Shown one piece after another: positions 46,026 to 58,248 of a stretch of DNA of 64,000 nucleotides; position 1 is the stretch's first letter, and every line of letters begins with the position of its first letter. The notes beneath the pieces are model-generated. The model had not been told where the DNA came from. It made no database searches and saw only the letters and a program-made list of their open reading frames with translations. The translations under genes were made by a program, and so were the position numbers. Origin of the DNA: Mesotaenium endlicherianum (lineage: Eukaryota; Streptophyta; Zygnematophyceae; Zygnematales; Mesotaeniaceae); contig WELA01002573.1 in assembly GCA_009602735.1 (NCBI GenBank), forward strand, positions 28,720 to 92,719, read 5' to 3'.

Positions 46026-49000
46026 AGTCGTTCTGGGGTGTCACTGGCGTGAAGACGAGAACTCACAAGGAGGTTATCTCCAGGAGCCTGCCGAGAAGCG
46101 AAAGACGAGATGTTGACAAGCCTATCATCGTGGAAGGAGTAGTCGACGGCAACAAGGCAAAATGTATGCTCAACAGTGGCGCAAGTGCAAATTTTGTGCA
46201 CAAGAAGCTGGTGAAAGAGTGGCGAATCCCTGTGTAGAAGCATTATGAGCCTAAGGAGGGAATTTTGGCGAATGGGCAAAAGCTCAAGTGTGGTGCATCT
46301 ACGGAAGCTCTTCACGTGGAAGTAGCGGGGCACCAAAGTACTGAAGTTATGGAGCAGGCAGAGTTAGGTCACCATGAGGTGATATTGGGCCGACCATTGC
46401 TGAGAAAAGCCAACCCTCAAGTGCACTGGAGCACAGGACAAGTGAAAGTCCAAGGGCGTGATGGTCGAATGGAGACAGCAAAACAGGTGGAGGTAGATAC
46501 GACCACAAGTAACTGTCTTCTGTCGAGCCTGCAAGCTAAGAAGCTATGCAGGGTGAAGGAGATGTACCTTGTTTCGATGGCCTTGGCCAGGTCATGAGAT
46601 GGAGCAAGTGTGAATCCTAACAGCCTGGGTGAATGTACATCGCCGGAAGAGCAAGTAGTGGTGTCTGATCCCCTTGCTCAGAAGGAGCAGAGCCCAATCG
46701 CTCAAGAGAAGAAGCCTGCTGAGATGCCTGCCCAAATTAAGGCGCTGTTGGAGGAGTTCAAGTGCGTATTTCCTGAGGAGCTACCTGTAGGATTACCTCC
46801 ACAGAGAGGTATGGAGCACAAGGACGAGTTGATTGACAGGCTTGTCGGGGCAAAGTATTTCTCGAAGATCGATTTCAGGAGTGGCTATCACCAAGTACGA
46901 ATTGCGGAAGGAGACGTTCAGAAGACTGCTCTCAGGACTCGCTATGGTTTATTAGAGTTCACAGTCATGCCTTTAGGGCTGACTAATGCACCTGCTACAT
47001 TCATGGGACTCGTGAATAGTATCTTCAGACCCTATCTAGACCAGTTTGTGGTGGTATTTTTGGACGACATCCTGATTTATTCAGAGACCTTGGAAGAGCA
47101 TGTGGAGCATCTGAGGAAGGTGTCGGAGGTCTTGAGAGATTAGAAGCTGTATGGAAAGATGAGCAAGTGCAACTTCTGTCTCAAGGAGGTCAAGTTTCTT
47201 GGGCACATAGTGGGAGCTGAAGGAGTCAAGGTGGAGCAAAAGAAGGTGCAAGCAGTCAGAGATTGGCCGGTACCTGCTGATATTCATCAACTGAGGAGTT
47301 TCCTCGGCATGGCGAATTATTATCGACGTTTCATTGAAGGATTTGCCAAGGTGTGTGCACCGCTCACGAACATGTTGAAGAAGCAGGAGAAGTGGCTATG
47401 GGGTGACAAAGAGCAGCAAGCTTTTGAGAAGATTAAAGAGCTGTTGACACAGGCACCTGTGTTGGCAATTGCCAGTTCAGAGCTTCCTTTCACCATCATC
47501 ACGGACGCATCAAATTTTGCAGTGGGAGCCATTCTTCTCCAGGACCAGGGCAAAGGATTGCAGCCTGTGGCATATGAGAGCAAGAAATTGAGTCCTGCTG
47601 AGCAAAACTATGCTGCACATGAGCGGGAGATGTTGGCTTTTATCCAGGCTTTGAGGATTCGGCGATGTTATGTGGACGGCCGGAAGGTGTTCGTCAAGAC
47701 CGACCACAAGAGCTTGGAGAAGTTTATGACGCAGCCAACATTGACACCAAGACAGGCAAGGTGGATGGAGTTTCTGCAACAATTTGACCACAAGATTGAG
47801 TACTTACCTGGGAAGATCAACCCTGCAGACGTTTTATCCAGGAGATGTGACCTTGCAGCTGTCTCAGTCATCGAGAAGAGTATGGACTTCAAGGAAAAGC
47901 TTCAAAGAGGTTATGAGGAGGATCCAGAGTTTGCTGATGGTGGAGCAGCTGAGTCTAATGCGAGTATGCAGAAGAAGAACGGCATATGGTATTATGGTGA
48001 TTCCAAGAGAGTGGTGGTACCTAACATCAAGGAGCTACGAGACTTACTACTTGCGGAGCATCATGATTGCTTATATGCTGGACACTTTGGAAGCGAGAAG
48101 ACGGCAAGCGTGCTGAAGCGAGAGTACTATTGGAGAAATATGGACAAGGACATCGAGGAGTGGATCAGGAGTTGTGATGCGTGCCAGAGAAACAAGACAC
48201 CAAATCGAAAGAAGGGAGGTACATTGCAGCCCCTGCCTATTCCAGAGTATCCTTGGGAGCAGATTGCTATGGACTTCATCACATCGTTACCAGTTAGTGG
48301 TCAAGGGCACGATGCAGTTTGGGTTGTATCTAATAGACTCAGCAAAATGGCTCACTTCATTCCCATGAAGGAGACTTCTATGGCAGCGGATGTGGCACGT
48401 CTATTCTTTGATCACATCTTCAGGCTACATGGGTTGCCGAAGGTGATTGTTTCAGATTGGGATCCAAGGCTTACTAGCAATGTTTGGCGGTCATTGTTTA
48501 CTTTGATGGGGACCAAGTTGAGTATGAGCACTTCCTATCATCCTCAGACAGACGGGCAGAGTGAGAGGCTCAACAGAACACTGCAAGAGGTGCTCAGGAG
48601 TTTCACTATGGAGGACCCTTCAGAGTGGGACAAGAAGTTGCCAGGATTGGAATTTGCCTACAACAACAGCATGCAGGGATCGACCAAGCAGTCACCATTT
48701 GCTATGGTTTATAGGAGAGAAGTATATCATCCAGAGAACATCTTGTTGGAGAAGGCCAAGGAGACTCAGGTTCCTACTACACAAGCTTTTATGTAGCAGA
48801 TGGCCAAGACTTAGGATATGGCGAAGACGTGTATTCGGAAGGCACAGGAGGAACAGGTCAAGTATGCCAACAAGCACAAGAGGGAAGTGACATACCATGT
48901 GGGTGACAAAGTACTCTTTTCAACAGAGAACCTACCTTTCACAGGCAAGAGGAATCGCGGGCACGATTTACAGGTCCCTTTGTGGTGCTCAAGCAGGTGA

Positions 49001-49341
49001 ATCCAGTGACCTACAAGTTGGAACTTCCTTCAGGCTGGCGTATACATGATGTGTTCCATGTCAGTTGTTTTCGGCCATACGTTGACCCAAATGAAGGACA
49101 TCCAGGACGACTACCTACACCGCCACCACCGATTGAGATCGATGATGTATTGGAGTATGAAGTGGAGGCGATTGTCGGCGATCAACGAGTCAAGCGAGGT
49201 CAACGATTTGTCCAAGAGTATCTGGTCAAGTGGAATGGCTACCCTGCGGACGACAACACTTGGGAGCCAGAGGCCAACTTGACTCATTGTAAGAGTAAGT
49301 TGAGACGATATCTGCAGAATGCGTCGAGGACGTCGCTTCTT
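46026..49341 (+). pseudogene. Pol region of element D
   Basis: Protease ([13 protein letters not shown] near 46175); a shortened reverse transcriptase that keeps the catalytic [12 protein letters not shown] (near 47050-47090); RNase H (IITDASNFAVGAILL, about 47495-47540); a long well-kept stretch with the integrase zinc finger (CDACQRNKTP near 48175) and core (SYHPQTDGQSERLNR near 48535-48580); and a chromodomain (YLVKWNGYPADDNTWEPEANL, about 49215-49280) ending with RTSLLEEGDDVRS just before the 3' LTR. Fossil. Confidence 0.9.
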
Positions 49342-49355
49342 GAGGAGGGGGATGA
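49342..49355 (+). promoter_or_regulatory. Polypurine tract of element D
   Basis: GAGGAGGGGGATGA immediately before the 3' LTR; the same tract as in element F. Confidence 0.88.
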
Positions 49356-50097
49356 TGTAAGGTCATAGGTTTATAAAGTGCATTTTTGAGTTTCATAAAA
49401 GTAGTTTTTGATTGTTTATTAATGTAGAGTGTATTTGTGTGGTCATTTTGATGTAAAGTTCATCGAATTTGGTCAAGTATTGAGAGAGCTACGGATTTCC
49501 GAAGTTTGAAAAGTTTTGAGGTCGGTTGACGACTGTCCTTAATTCGCAATGAGCGCGACCGTCGGATTGACCGACAGCGTCGAGCGATCTGGCCCGTTAG
49601 TGTGATCTCGAACCTTCACGTAAGTTCGGCTGACGCGGAGTGCCGACTAGGTCGATTTACTTGAAAGTTTCGGTTTAGCCTAGCGCGTCTAAGATAGAAT
49701 ATTCTAGTAATGTCGATGCATGTATGTGGACGTCAATTTGTCCCGACACGTCAGATTAGACTGATCTGGCTAACTCACGAATATTTTGGAAGGGACGATT
49801 TGACGAACACAGGAAAATTCGTACCTTTCTCCTAGGGAGGAGCACTTAGGCAGAAAATTATAAATAGGCATAACTTCTTTGTTTCTTATCAGTTTTCACT
49901 TCTGTAAATTTCTACGGGTTTGTAAGGACAAGGCCTTTCATACTACATAATTTGTGAACAGTTTGTTGTTAGTCAAAATGTTGAGTAATTTTCCTAAGCT
50001 TTGTTAGTGATATGCCGTTGCACTCTCTAGTATGATTGCAACCAGTTCCTTTCCTCGTGAGTTACTACGCTTCCACTAGGTCACTCTGCCCCTTTCA
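49356..50097 (+). repeat. 3' LTR of element D
   Basis: 742 bp, ends CTGCCCCTTTCA, followed by the duplicated target AATAT. Confidence 0.94.
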
Positions 50098-52818
50098 AAT
50101 ATCGAATCATGCCCATTGGCAGTTCTTCGTAGTGTTACCACCCAGTCCATGAATAATGTTTTCCAGCGTCCAGCTGGGATGGGTAGTGGTTGTAACAGCC
50201 ACCCGGGTGGTGTGTGCCTAGAGTTATTTTTCTGACACTGGTCATAGGACTTAACTTATTTCAAAACCTCCCGAGACAACCCATTCCAATGGTAATGTTT
50301 TGCCAGTTTGCCGACAGTTTTGGCCTGTCCCAAATACCCACCCAATAAACTATCATGTGCTTGACTCAATAAGAGTGACCTTGTTTCCAAGTTAATAGGA
50401 ATGACTAGCTTGAGTCTGCCTGAAGTGGTTTCAGTCACCCAGACCCCTCCCTTTAGCCTATACCCGAGTGCAGTAGCATAACACATACCATCAGTGGGGC
50501 TGAGCTCAAATGTTAAGGCGGAAAGGTAGGCTTTCCTAAGTTGTTCAAGGAAGGACTTTTTCACCTTTACTGAAGTGAGTGCACAAAGGACTTTATTTAC
50601 AGCATGCTGATTAAAGTTTCTTTCTTGCAAGTCAGGTCGTCTAGAGAGTGCATCAGCAAGATTCAACTTCCCTGGTTTGTAGTCAATCTGGACTTGGAAC
50701 TGCTCCAGCATCAAGCGCCAGCGGTTCTCCCTCCTCGGAAACTTGGATGATCTGTAATCAAAGCTAGATGATCTGTAATCACCATAAACACTATACCATG
50801 TAAGTATGCTCTCCACTGTTTGAGCACATAAATGGTAGCAAGCAGCTCTTTATCATGCACAAAATTGCTAATTTCAACTGGGTTGAATTTCATAGACTCA
50901 TACAACACAGGATGCCACAACTGCTTTACCTTACCATCCTTTGTGGTTTTATCAGGACGCTGCAACAAAATAGCACCCATGGGAAAGTCAGAAGCATCAG
51001 TAATCTCCTGCACAAGTTTGCTGGGATCATATACAGCTAAGATTGGAGCAGAACAGAGAGCATCTTTAAGGGTCTGGAAGGCAGCTTGCTGCTCTTCCCC
51101 CCGCACATACCCTATGTCTTTCTTAGGAAGGTCTGTCAGTTTACTGGCCTTTGTAGAGTAATTCTCAATGAATCTCCTATAGTAGTTAGCCAACCCAAGG
51201 AAGAATCTAACTTCCGAGATAGACTGTGGTATTGGTCAGTCCCTTATGGTCTGGACCTTCTTAGGATCCACACTGATGCCTTTTTTACTGACAACGTGGC
51301 CCGAGAATACTTTAAGAAGATCACACATGCTCATTTTAGCATGTAATTGATTCCTTCTGGAGTGTCCATGACAGTCTTTAAGTGCTCAGCATGCTCAGCT
51401 TCATTTTTGGAGAAAATTTAAATATCATCTAGGAAGACTTGCACAAACTTATCCAAGTAAGGCCTACAAATGTCATTCATAGCACCCATGAAGGTTGCAT
51501 GAGCATTAATCAGTCTAAATGGCATCTCATTAAACTCATAGTGTCCGTAACGTGTGCAAAAGGCAGTCTTGTGTTGATCTCCTTCAGCAATTTTGATTTG
51601 ATGATAGCCACTCTTGAGATCTATCTTGCTGAAAAACTTCAGCACCAGACAGAGTATTAAGCAAGTCCTCGATTTTGGGTAAAGCCTACTTGCTCTTTTT
51701 TGTAATTCTGCTAAGAGTTCTATAGTCCACACACATTTGCATACTACCATTCTTCTTCTTAACAAATAAGATGGGTGCGCCATAGGGTGATTCACTAAAG
51801 AAATAAAACCATTTTCCTCCAGCTCTGCAATTTGTGTTTTCAACTCTTTGCTCTCCACATAAGACAAGCCATAAGTGCGTTGCCAAGGTGGCTGACTTTC
51901 ACGTAATAATTCAATCTTATGATCTACTTCCCTCTTAAAAACATCAGTACAGTGAGCAACAATTTTTGCAGCAGTAGGGTGCTCCGAAGGGCTCATCTTA
52001 CCACTTCTCAGGTTGAGGAGGTACCTCTTTTAGCAGCAGACCAAACATTCTGTCTTTCTTCTAGTTTGAGTTTTTGATGAACTCCATTGCATTCAGCAAT
52101 TTGCATCCTCCTGGAAGTCTCTTCTTTTCCTTCATTTGCCATCCATACAGGACAAGAGGAAGAGCACTGGTGGGTGCCAAGTCAGTCTGCCCATCACTGG
52201 CTCCTCTCACTTTAATTGTACCTCTGCTCCAACATACTTCAGCTCGATGTCTATTAAGCCAGGACCTGCCTAGCACGAGATCATAAAAGCCAGTGTTGAG
52301 TACCTCAAATGTAAGCGTTTCAGTTAGAACTGCAATGCCAGAATCTAACTGGACCTTAATAGGCGTGGTTATAACTCCTCTCGAGATATTTGAGGCATCT
52401 CCAAAGAATACTTTACTGTTTTCTTGGGTGACAGTAGGCAGCCTTAACTGTTTAATTAAGTCTTTATGGATAAAAGTATGTGACTCTCTTCCGTCAACAA
52501 ATGCCTAACCTTCCTACTTGCAATTATACAATGCAGTAGAATAGGGCGAACTGACTTTTCTTGACTTTCGCATTGTTCTCCTGACTTAGCACAGAAATGT
52601 TGGACATCAGGTCGAACAAGATCATCCATTCCAGCCACTGCTCAACATCAGCGAGAAACTTGATTAGATAATAATTTTTTGTTTCCCTCAGGATCATAGT
52701 CCTAGGGAGGTTTTGGCTTAGGTTTACTAGGCCCTCTGCCACCACCACCAGTGGTTTGAGAACCCAGTTGGTCTCTGTTAGGGAGCAATGCCATCATGAT
52801 CCTTTTGTCCTCTTGTCG
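50098..52818 (-). pseudogene. Integrase-to-Gag part of A-minus
   Basis: The minus strand gives, from high to low coordinate: Gag end and the Gag-Pol junction (about 52818-52560); protease region with VLGRSWL-like and [16 protein letters not shown] blocks (about 52560-52060); reverse transcriptase ([26 protein letters not shown]; about 51996-51415); RNase H ([15 protein letters not shown] near 51000); and the integrase zinc-finger region (AHDSLLGGYLGQAKTVGKL near 50300). All match the full-length A element. Many breaks. Fossil. Confidence 0.88.
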
Positions 52819-53560
52819 TGAAAGGGGCAGAGTGCCCTAGTGGAAGCGTAGTGACTCACGAGGAAAGGAACTAGTTGCAATCATACTAAAGAGTGCAGCG
52901 GCATATCAGTAAGAAAGCTTAGGAAAATTACTCAACATTTTGAGTGGCAAAAAAGTGCTAAGAAATGAATTAGGATGAAAATTCTTGTCATTACAAACCC
53001 GTAGAAATCTATAGAAGTGTAAATCGATAAGAAACGAAGAAGTTATGCCTATTCATAATTTTCTGCCTAAGTGCTCCTCTCTAGGAGGAAACTACGAAAT
53101 TTCCTAAGTGTTCGTCAATTCGTCCCTTCCTGAATATTCGTGAGTAAGCCAGGTCAGTCTCATCTGACGTGTTGGGTCGATTTGACGTCCACATACATGC
53201 ATCGACATTACTAGAATATTCTATCTCGGGCGCGCTAGGCTAAACCGAAACTTCTAGGTAAATCGACCTAGTCGGCACTCCGCGTCAGCCGAACTTACGT
53301 GAAGGTTTGAGTTCACTCCAACAGGCCAGATCGCTCGACGCTGTCGGTCAATCCGACGGTCGCGCTCACCGCGAATTGAGGATAGTCGTCAACCGACCTC
53401 AAAATTAATTAAACTTCGGAAATCCATAACTCTCAATATTTGACCAAATTTGATGAACTTTATATCGAAATGACCACAAAAAGAAACTCTACACTGCTAT
53501 GCAATCAAAAGATACTTTCAAGAAACTCAAAAATGCACTTTATAAACCTATGACCTTACA
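52819..53560 (-). repeat. Solo LTR-D in A-minus
   Basis: 742 bp, complete LTR-D in minus orientation with a perfect 5-bp duplication TGTCG (52814-52818 and 53561-53565). An independent insertion reduced to one LTR. Confidence 0.94.
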
Positions 53561-53810
53561 TGTCGGGACTGATACATGCTCGTCACTTGCGATTGCATCT
53601 GAACAAATAAGGCTCTCAAATTTACATTCTGAGGTGGTAGCCCAGCGAATGCAGCAGCACCAACATTAGCTTGATTAGTTGCAGCTTCGACATTCCCAAT
53701 TGCTGCCGCTCCGACTATGCCTCTTGCGCTCAACTGTCTGCAAATTGAGGGAGAGGTATGACAGTAGGCACAGCAGGACACCTTGACGGTGACATGGGGC
53801 AAATTTCATC
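53561..53810 (-). pseudogene. N-terminal Gag piece of A-minus
   Basis: The minus strand encodes a segment similar to the A Gag (AAAFAGLPPQNVNLRALFVQMQSQVTSMYQS; compare about 33940-34025). Similarity fades near 53780-53810. No primer site or 5' LTR follows, so the element is truncated here. Fossil. Confidence 0.82.
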
Positions 53811-55252
53811 GACAATCTGAAATGGAAATATATACGAGACGAATCGGCCGCCGGGCGTCGACGGCAAATTTGAGCAAATGGAAATCGAGATTTTGCTATT
53901 CTATTAATTTCCTCACATACGTTTTAGCCAAATTTTGGAGGATTTGTATCTAACAACAGTCGGTTACACTTTCATGTCCGTCGTTGCTGGTGTACCTTAG
54001 ACAAGCTTCACGAGTTGAATCGGTCCGGCGGGCCCCAAATGGAGTGCCGTCAGGGACCCTCAGTTCTGGCGTATCTTGACAACTCGTCGATTATGTCAGC
54101 ATCACCTCGTCCCCGTTGGTACTTTACTTGTTATTGCCTCACATGTTCTATCCGCGTGCACGTGAGCACAATCCCATCCGGCCTTGCCCGTTGTGTCCAC
54201 ATCCAGGTTCGCTCGCGATGTTTTGTCCTTGTCTCCAGCGATCCTTACACATCTGACATGCTTTGGATTTGTTTCCACCATGTACAAATTGCGGAAATAA
54301 TTTGCCGATAGCTGGTCACATGTCGGTTTCAAACCTCTCTGTGCAATATCACTACCTTACCCACAATGACTACATTGCAAGACCAACCAGATGGGCTTGC
54401 TTTTGGAACCAGGAGGAATGATTGCAGTGGGCGCCAACGCGGCAACTTTTCAGTGACTGTGCAGCTGGAGAATTCAATTCAACTAGTTGATTTGTATTTT
54501 ATTCAGCCACAACGAAGTGGAACTTCATTTACTTACCAAGCTGCAGAGTTCCATTTCACTCGTTGAGATTTATTTTCTTCAGCCACAACGAAGTGAGAGT
54601 TTATTTGAACCATCATGAATGAAAACATTTTGCCTTGTGCAAAAAACATTTATTTCTGGAAATCCTAGCATATTTGTGTACCTTGTGATGCAGAACAGTG
54701 TCATACTGCAAGGACGCAGCAATTTGTATTTTGAGAGCAGAGAAATAGTTTCATAATTTGGATCACACACGTATATGAACCTCGTGCCATATCAGCAGGT
54801 TGTCATTCAGAATGCCTCAGGAGCATTTTGATTGCAGAAGATATATTGAATATTTATTTTTCTTCATTAGATGGAAGTATGCTTCCAACACACTGGGTGA
54901 TAAATAAAGCAATGCCTCTAAATTGAGCCTACCTAGCTACCTGCTGTCCACCATTCCAAACTCCTTGCGTAGTACCTATCTGTATCCTATTATTTACCTA
55001 CCACTCATCATAATATTAATTTACAAGGTCAACACAGCTTGTTTTGTCACTGTTGGGTCAGAAAGTTGTTTGCTCGCATCCGATTCTATTTCTTTTTCTT
55101 CACAAGCTCCTTCTTGAGCTTCACTCCCGAAGTGGTCAGTGTGGCACCCCCGCGCTCGTTACCTTTGCCTGCAATTTACACAAGCAAACGCTCTCATCAG
55201 CAGTTTGGCCCAACTCGAGGTACAAAGTCCATTTAGCCTAGAGAGTGGATTT
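53811..55252. other. Unassigned stretch
   Basis: AT-rich sequence without LTR ends or known domains. A 76-codon minus-strand frame at 54102-54332 (with NPKHVRCVRIAGDKDKTSR) has a protein-like composition and could be a remnant of an exon or a transposase, but nothing supports a specific call. A direct repeat of GAGATTTATTTTCTTCAGCCACAACGAAG type occurs near 54495-54595. Confidence 0.4.
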
Positions 55253-56800
55253 TTATTTTTCACCTGAAAAAGACTTGTTGAATATTTGCAAAGGTTCCTC
55301 AACTTCTCCCTTCGCCCCCGCTTGCTGTGTAGTAGAGTGTACACCCGCACAAAAGACAAATGCAGGAGTGTTAATGAAGCTTTCACCAAGTACACCTTCC
55401 ATTAAAGCTGGAGCCGAATTACCATGCCAGGCCCGAGAGTAGATGGTACTTACAGGCTTCATAAAGACCATGATCAGCAATTCCATGGACGTCAGTATTT
55501 TTGGCATGTCGTCGACCTTTGCACCGTTTTCGATTAAGGTCTTCCAGGGTGTCGTATGAGTGATCAGATGCCTGGCCATCTCTTCCCTCTTTGCATCGGA
55601 TAACTCGGTTTGGGCTTCGTCGAGCCCGTACTCTGGAAGCGTCAAGATCGCACTCATTTTTGAGGTGATCAACGTTCAGTTGTTCCTCCACTTAGTAGTC
55701 AACAACTGCAAGCTCGAAACAAACAAGCTGCGGTGAGATGGATAAGATAGTAATAGGCTTAGGTGTATTCACAAAAATGAATTGCTTGGAAAAAGGGGTT
55801 CCTCATTAGTTTGAGAGGATGACACTCACGTCCTGGACCTCCTTGTGTAGCTGCGCTCCTACCAGATGCTGCTTGAACCACATAGCAAGGTCTGGAATGA
55901 GACGCTTCTTTCTCGTCGTCCAATCGTCCACTACCTTGGCTGTTCTCTCGTCCCTTCGTACCATCATCTTTTGGATGACCTCCACTGCCTGAATATCTAT
56001 AGCGTTTTTGTCAAGCTCAATGTCCACTCATGCAAATGCGCTGGTCCGCTTCAATTTGAATACTTTCGCACAGCTGTCCGCCTGCACAAATTGAAACCTA
56101 ATTAGGAATTCGTGACCACTACTGTGGAAACTCAAATCCGACCTAACAGAGCAATGCCGAAACATTGCAGACTTACTAGATTGGTTTTTTTAGGCCCAAG
56201 AGGTGTCCTGGAAAGCCTCTTTGGGGCCCCACTTCCGTGGTTAACATCCTCTGCAATATTAACTATAGCGGTGCACATATGCATCATTATCTTGTAATTT
56301 CTATCAGATTTTGCATTAATGACAGCAAATGGACCCGACATTGGAATTTCTTCATGGTCAGTAGCAACCTCATGATCTGCAACTATATTTCTTAAAACGC
56401 CCAGCACGATGTCATTCTTGCTCTGCTTAGGCAGCGGCGATGTCGACTCTGGTGTTCCCTCTGGTGTTCCCTCATCCTCCTCGAGAGTACTACTAGTGGT
56501 AATGACCGGTTCGGGCCTCGTCGATGGCCCTAATGAGGTGCAAACAATGCCGGCCTTCAAGTCTTTGCGAAGAAAGTGAAGACTCTCGCCTAAGTTGATA
56601 GCCTGAACCAACATATGCTGATACTTAATGCTTATCTTGGGATGAGTCTTTCTCCTTTTCTTCACACTACCTTCCTCTTTCACTGGCCGTTGGTATTTGT
56701 GGCCGTATACCTCAATTAGTGATCTAACTACCTTTATTTGAGCACTTTTCTTTGCTTCCCGAGGAGGTTGCATTCTCCTTATACTACCCCCACGATCCAT
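55253..56800 (-). pseudogene. Hypothetical spliced gene, probably decayed
   Basis: Exon-like segment 1 runs from ATG at 56800 to 56177 (208 codons), basic and then Ser/Thr/Glu-rich (MDRGGSIRRMQPPREAKK...KKRRKTHPKISIKYQHMLVQ). It ends exactly at a GTAAGT donor. A 95-nt gap leads to the acceptor TTTGTGCAG and segment 2 (56081-55830, 84 codons' worth; DELDKNAI-like, MMVRRDERTAKVVDDW), ending at GTGAGT. Segment 3 (about 55657-55253; MSAILTLPEYGLDEAQTELS) contains a third in-frame GTAAGT at 55453. Segment 2 has one in-frame TGA at 56028-56030, so either the exon border differs from my choice or the gene is dead. No domain recognised. It could be a host gene or a gene of an unrecognised DNA transposon. 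Confidence 0.5.
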
Positions 56801-56830
56801 TGTCCTCCACCCGGGTTTATAAGTCGCCAA

Positions 56831-57837
56831 TCATCCCTGACACGCCCTACATTTTGGCCAAAATAATGGATGGAGAATTTTGAGATGGCGAACTTCAAAG
56901 GCAGTTTTCAACTTTCAAAACCTAATTTGTAACGTGTTAGGTGCAGTGACCTGTAGGCGCAAACACGAGTGGCACCTGGGAGGTGATTTAATTGCAAATT
57001 AAGTGAAGTAAAACTACAAATGAAATTGGCCAACGACTGGCAATGACGCGCCAAAATATTGCATCATTTGGCGCTTATGTTATGCCAATTGCGGTATTTT
57101 GTTGTCATTCTCTTTCGCAATGTAGGGCATGTGCCCGACCCGATAATCTGGTCAATCAAAGTCTGGAGGTACACCAAGTCCATATTTTGCTCGCGCTTGG
57201 TTGGTTGTTGCACAGAGGTCGGACGTGGTTGAACGCCTCCTTGTCACCTTCGACATCACATGCGACATCCGATCACGCCCAATCGTCAAACCCGACCTCC
57301 TGTAACCCGGAAACAGGGTACGTGGCCGATGTGGACCACCGTGGACTGTGGCAAACCTTCAACCTCGTTCTTCGCTACCCTCCCGAGCAAAAATGCACAT
57401 GCAGAGCCATGCAGAGCCACGGCTTCATGCTAGGGGCTCATGTAATAATTCGTACAAGAGGCGCATTTTCAGTGCTCAATTTCTGTCCAATAGCGTCCAT
57501 TTCCGACGTCAACTCACAAAAGCTAAACGATCACACGTGTCTCGAGCAGACCGTGAAGGAAACCAACGAATGTGATTCGAAAGCACTGCATTCTTCACCA
57601 AAAACGTGCATGCCGCATGGCGCATGGTGTGCATGACTTGAGCTCAACGAGTGGCGATACTCATATGAAGACCTCCGCTCGAAGCTCAAAGCTCGAACAC
57701 GAGCATGCATGGCGACAATCGAGCAAAAGATGGATTTTAAACGGGTCCACCGGCTTCCATCTTTCTTTAATTTTTGCCATTTCAACAATCTCTGGCCTCC
57801 ACTCTCCCATTTCTTCCCTCTCCCTACGGCTATTTTC
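56831..57837. other. Intergenic stretch
   Basis: Lies between the starts of two divergently arranged coding regions, so it may hold both promoters. A 197-codon plus-strand frame (57043-57636) is open but Cys/His/Ser-rich with no domain, and it looks like a chance frame. A pyrimidine-rich run lies at 57755-57835. Confidence 0.4.
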
Positions 57838-58182
57838 ATGCCAGGCATCTCTCACTTTCAAATATGGTCTATAGATCCTAAGGAGGCCCTGTGGTTGAAC
57901 CGTCTTGAACGTGCTCCCATCCTCACACCAGGGTATGCAAAATATGCAAGGTTTTTCATAGGTCCTGTTCAGGATTTGGGGCGCACAGAGGTTGACAAAC
58001 TCCCACAATTTGCTAATATTTTCCAATGTCCACCTAATGGCGAGAAAACTAGTGTGTTGGTTATAGACGACGCCAGAATCAAGTATGTGAAGGGGTATCT
58101 CGAGGACTTCCGTGCTATGGTGTGTGAAGCTGCTCTGTCGGACGGCTGCCGTGTGATCATGAAGAGGGAGGGAAGGTACTAA
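57838..58182 (+). CDS. Hypothetical protein segment, 114 codons
   Basis: ATG at 57838 follows a pyrimidine-rich stretch that could be a 5' UTR or a splice acceptor region (TTTTCATGCCAG). The product begins MPGISHFQIWSIDPKEALWL and ends CRVIMKREGRY. The composition is protein-like throughout, with hydrophobic/charged alternation (TSVLVIDDARIKYVKGYLEDF). It is followed after about 70 bp by another coding-like stretch on the same strand, so the two may be parts of one gene. Not recognised. Confidence 0.45.
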   Translation: MPGISHFQIWSIDPKEALWLNRLERAPILTPGYAKYARFFIGPVQDLGRTEVDKLPQFANIFQCPPNGEKTSVLVIDDARIKYVKGYLEDFRAMVCEAALSDGCRVIMKREGRY

Positions 58183-58248
58183 ATTAGCTGCACTACGGTG
58201 CCGCGTGGTTATCTAGTGAAGTTCAAGGCAGAGTAAATAAATTGCTCA

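Larger units (their letters stand above)
44223..50097 (+). mobile_element. Complete element D, Ty3/Gypsy chromovirus
   Basis: 5.9 kb with both LTRs, Gag, Pol through chromodomain, polypurine tract, and a perfect target duplication AATAT (44218-44222 and 50098-50102). It sits in the integrase of A-minus. The LTRs differ by roughly 5%, so it is older than F. Part of the reverse transcriptase region is shorter than in D-prime. About eight breaks. Fossil. Confidence 0.95.
18445..53810 (-). mobile_element. Element A-minus, one chromovirus split by nested insertions
   Basis: Minus-strand parts occur in the order expected for a single A element: 3' LTR 18445-19185, accessory ORF and spacer to 22396, chromodomain and integrase 43247-44222, integrase to Gag 50098-52818, Gag piece 53561 to about 53810. 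Between them lie LTR-C (19863-20811), a 20.8-kb block (22397-43246), element D (44223-50097) and a solo LTR-D (52819-53560). Three of these have perfect 5-bp target duplications; the block has a near match. The 5' LTR and the first part of Gag are missing. It is old, with many breaks. Fossil. Confidence 0.82.

Noticed and set aside
57043-57636. 197-codon plus-strand frame
   Set aside because: Composition rich in Cys, His and Ser with no domain, and open stretches on the other strand overlap it; probably chance.
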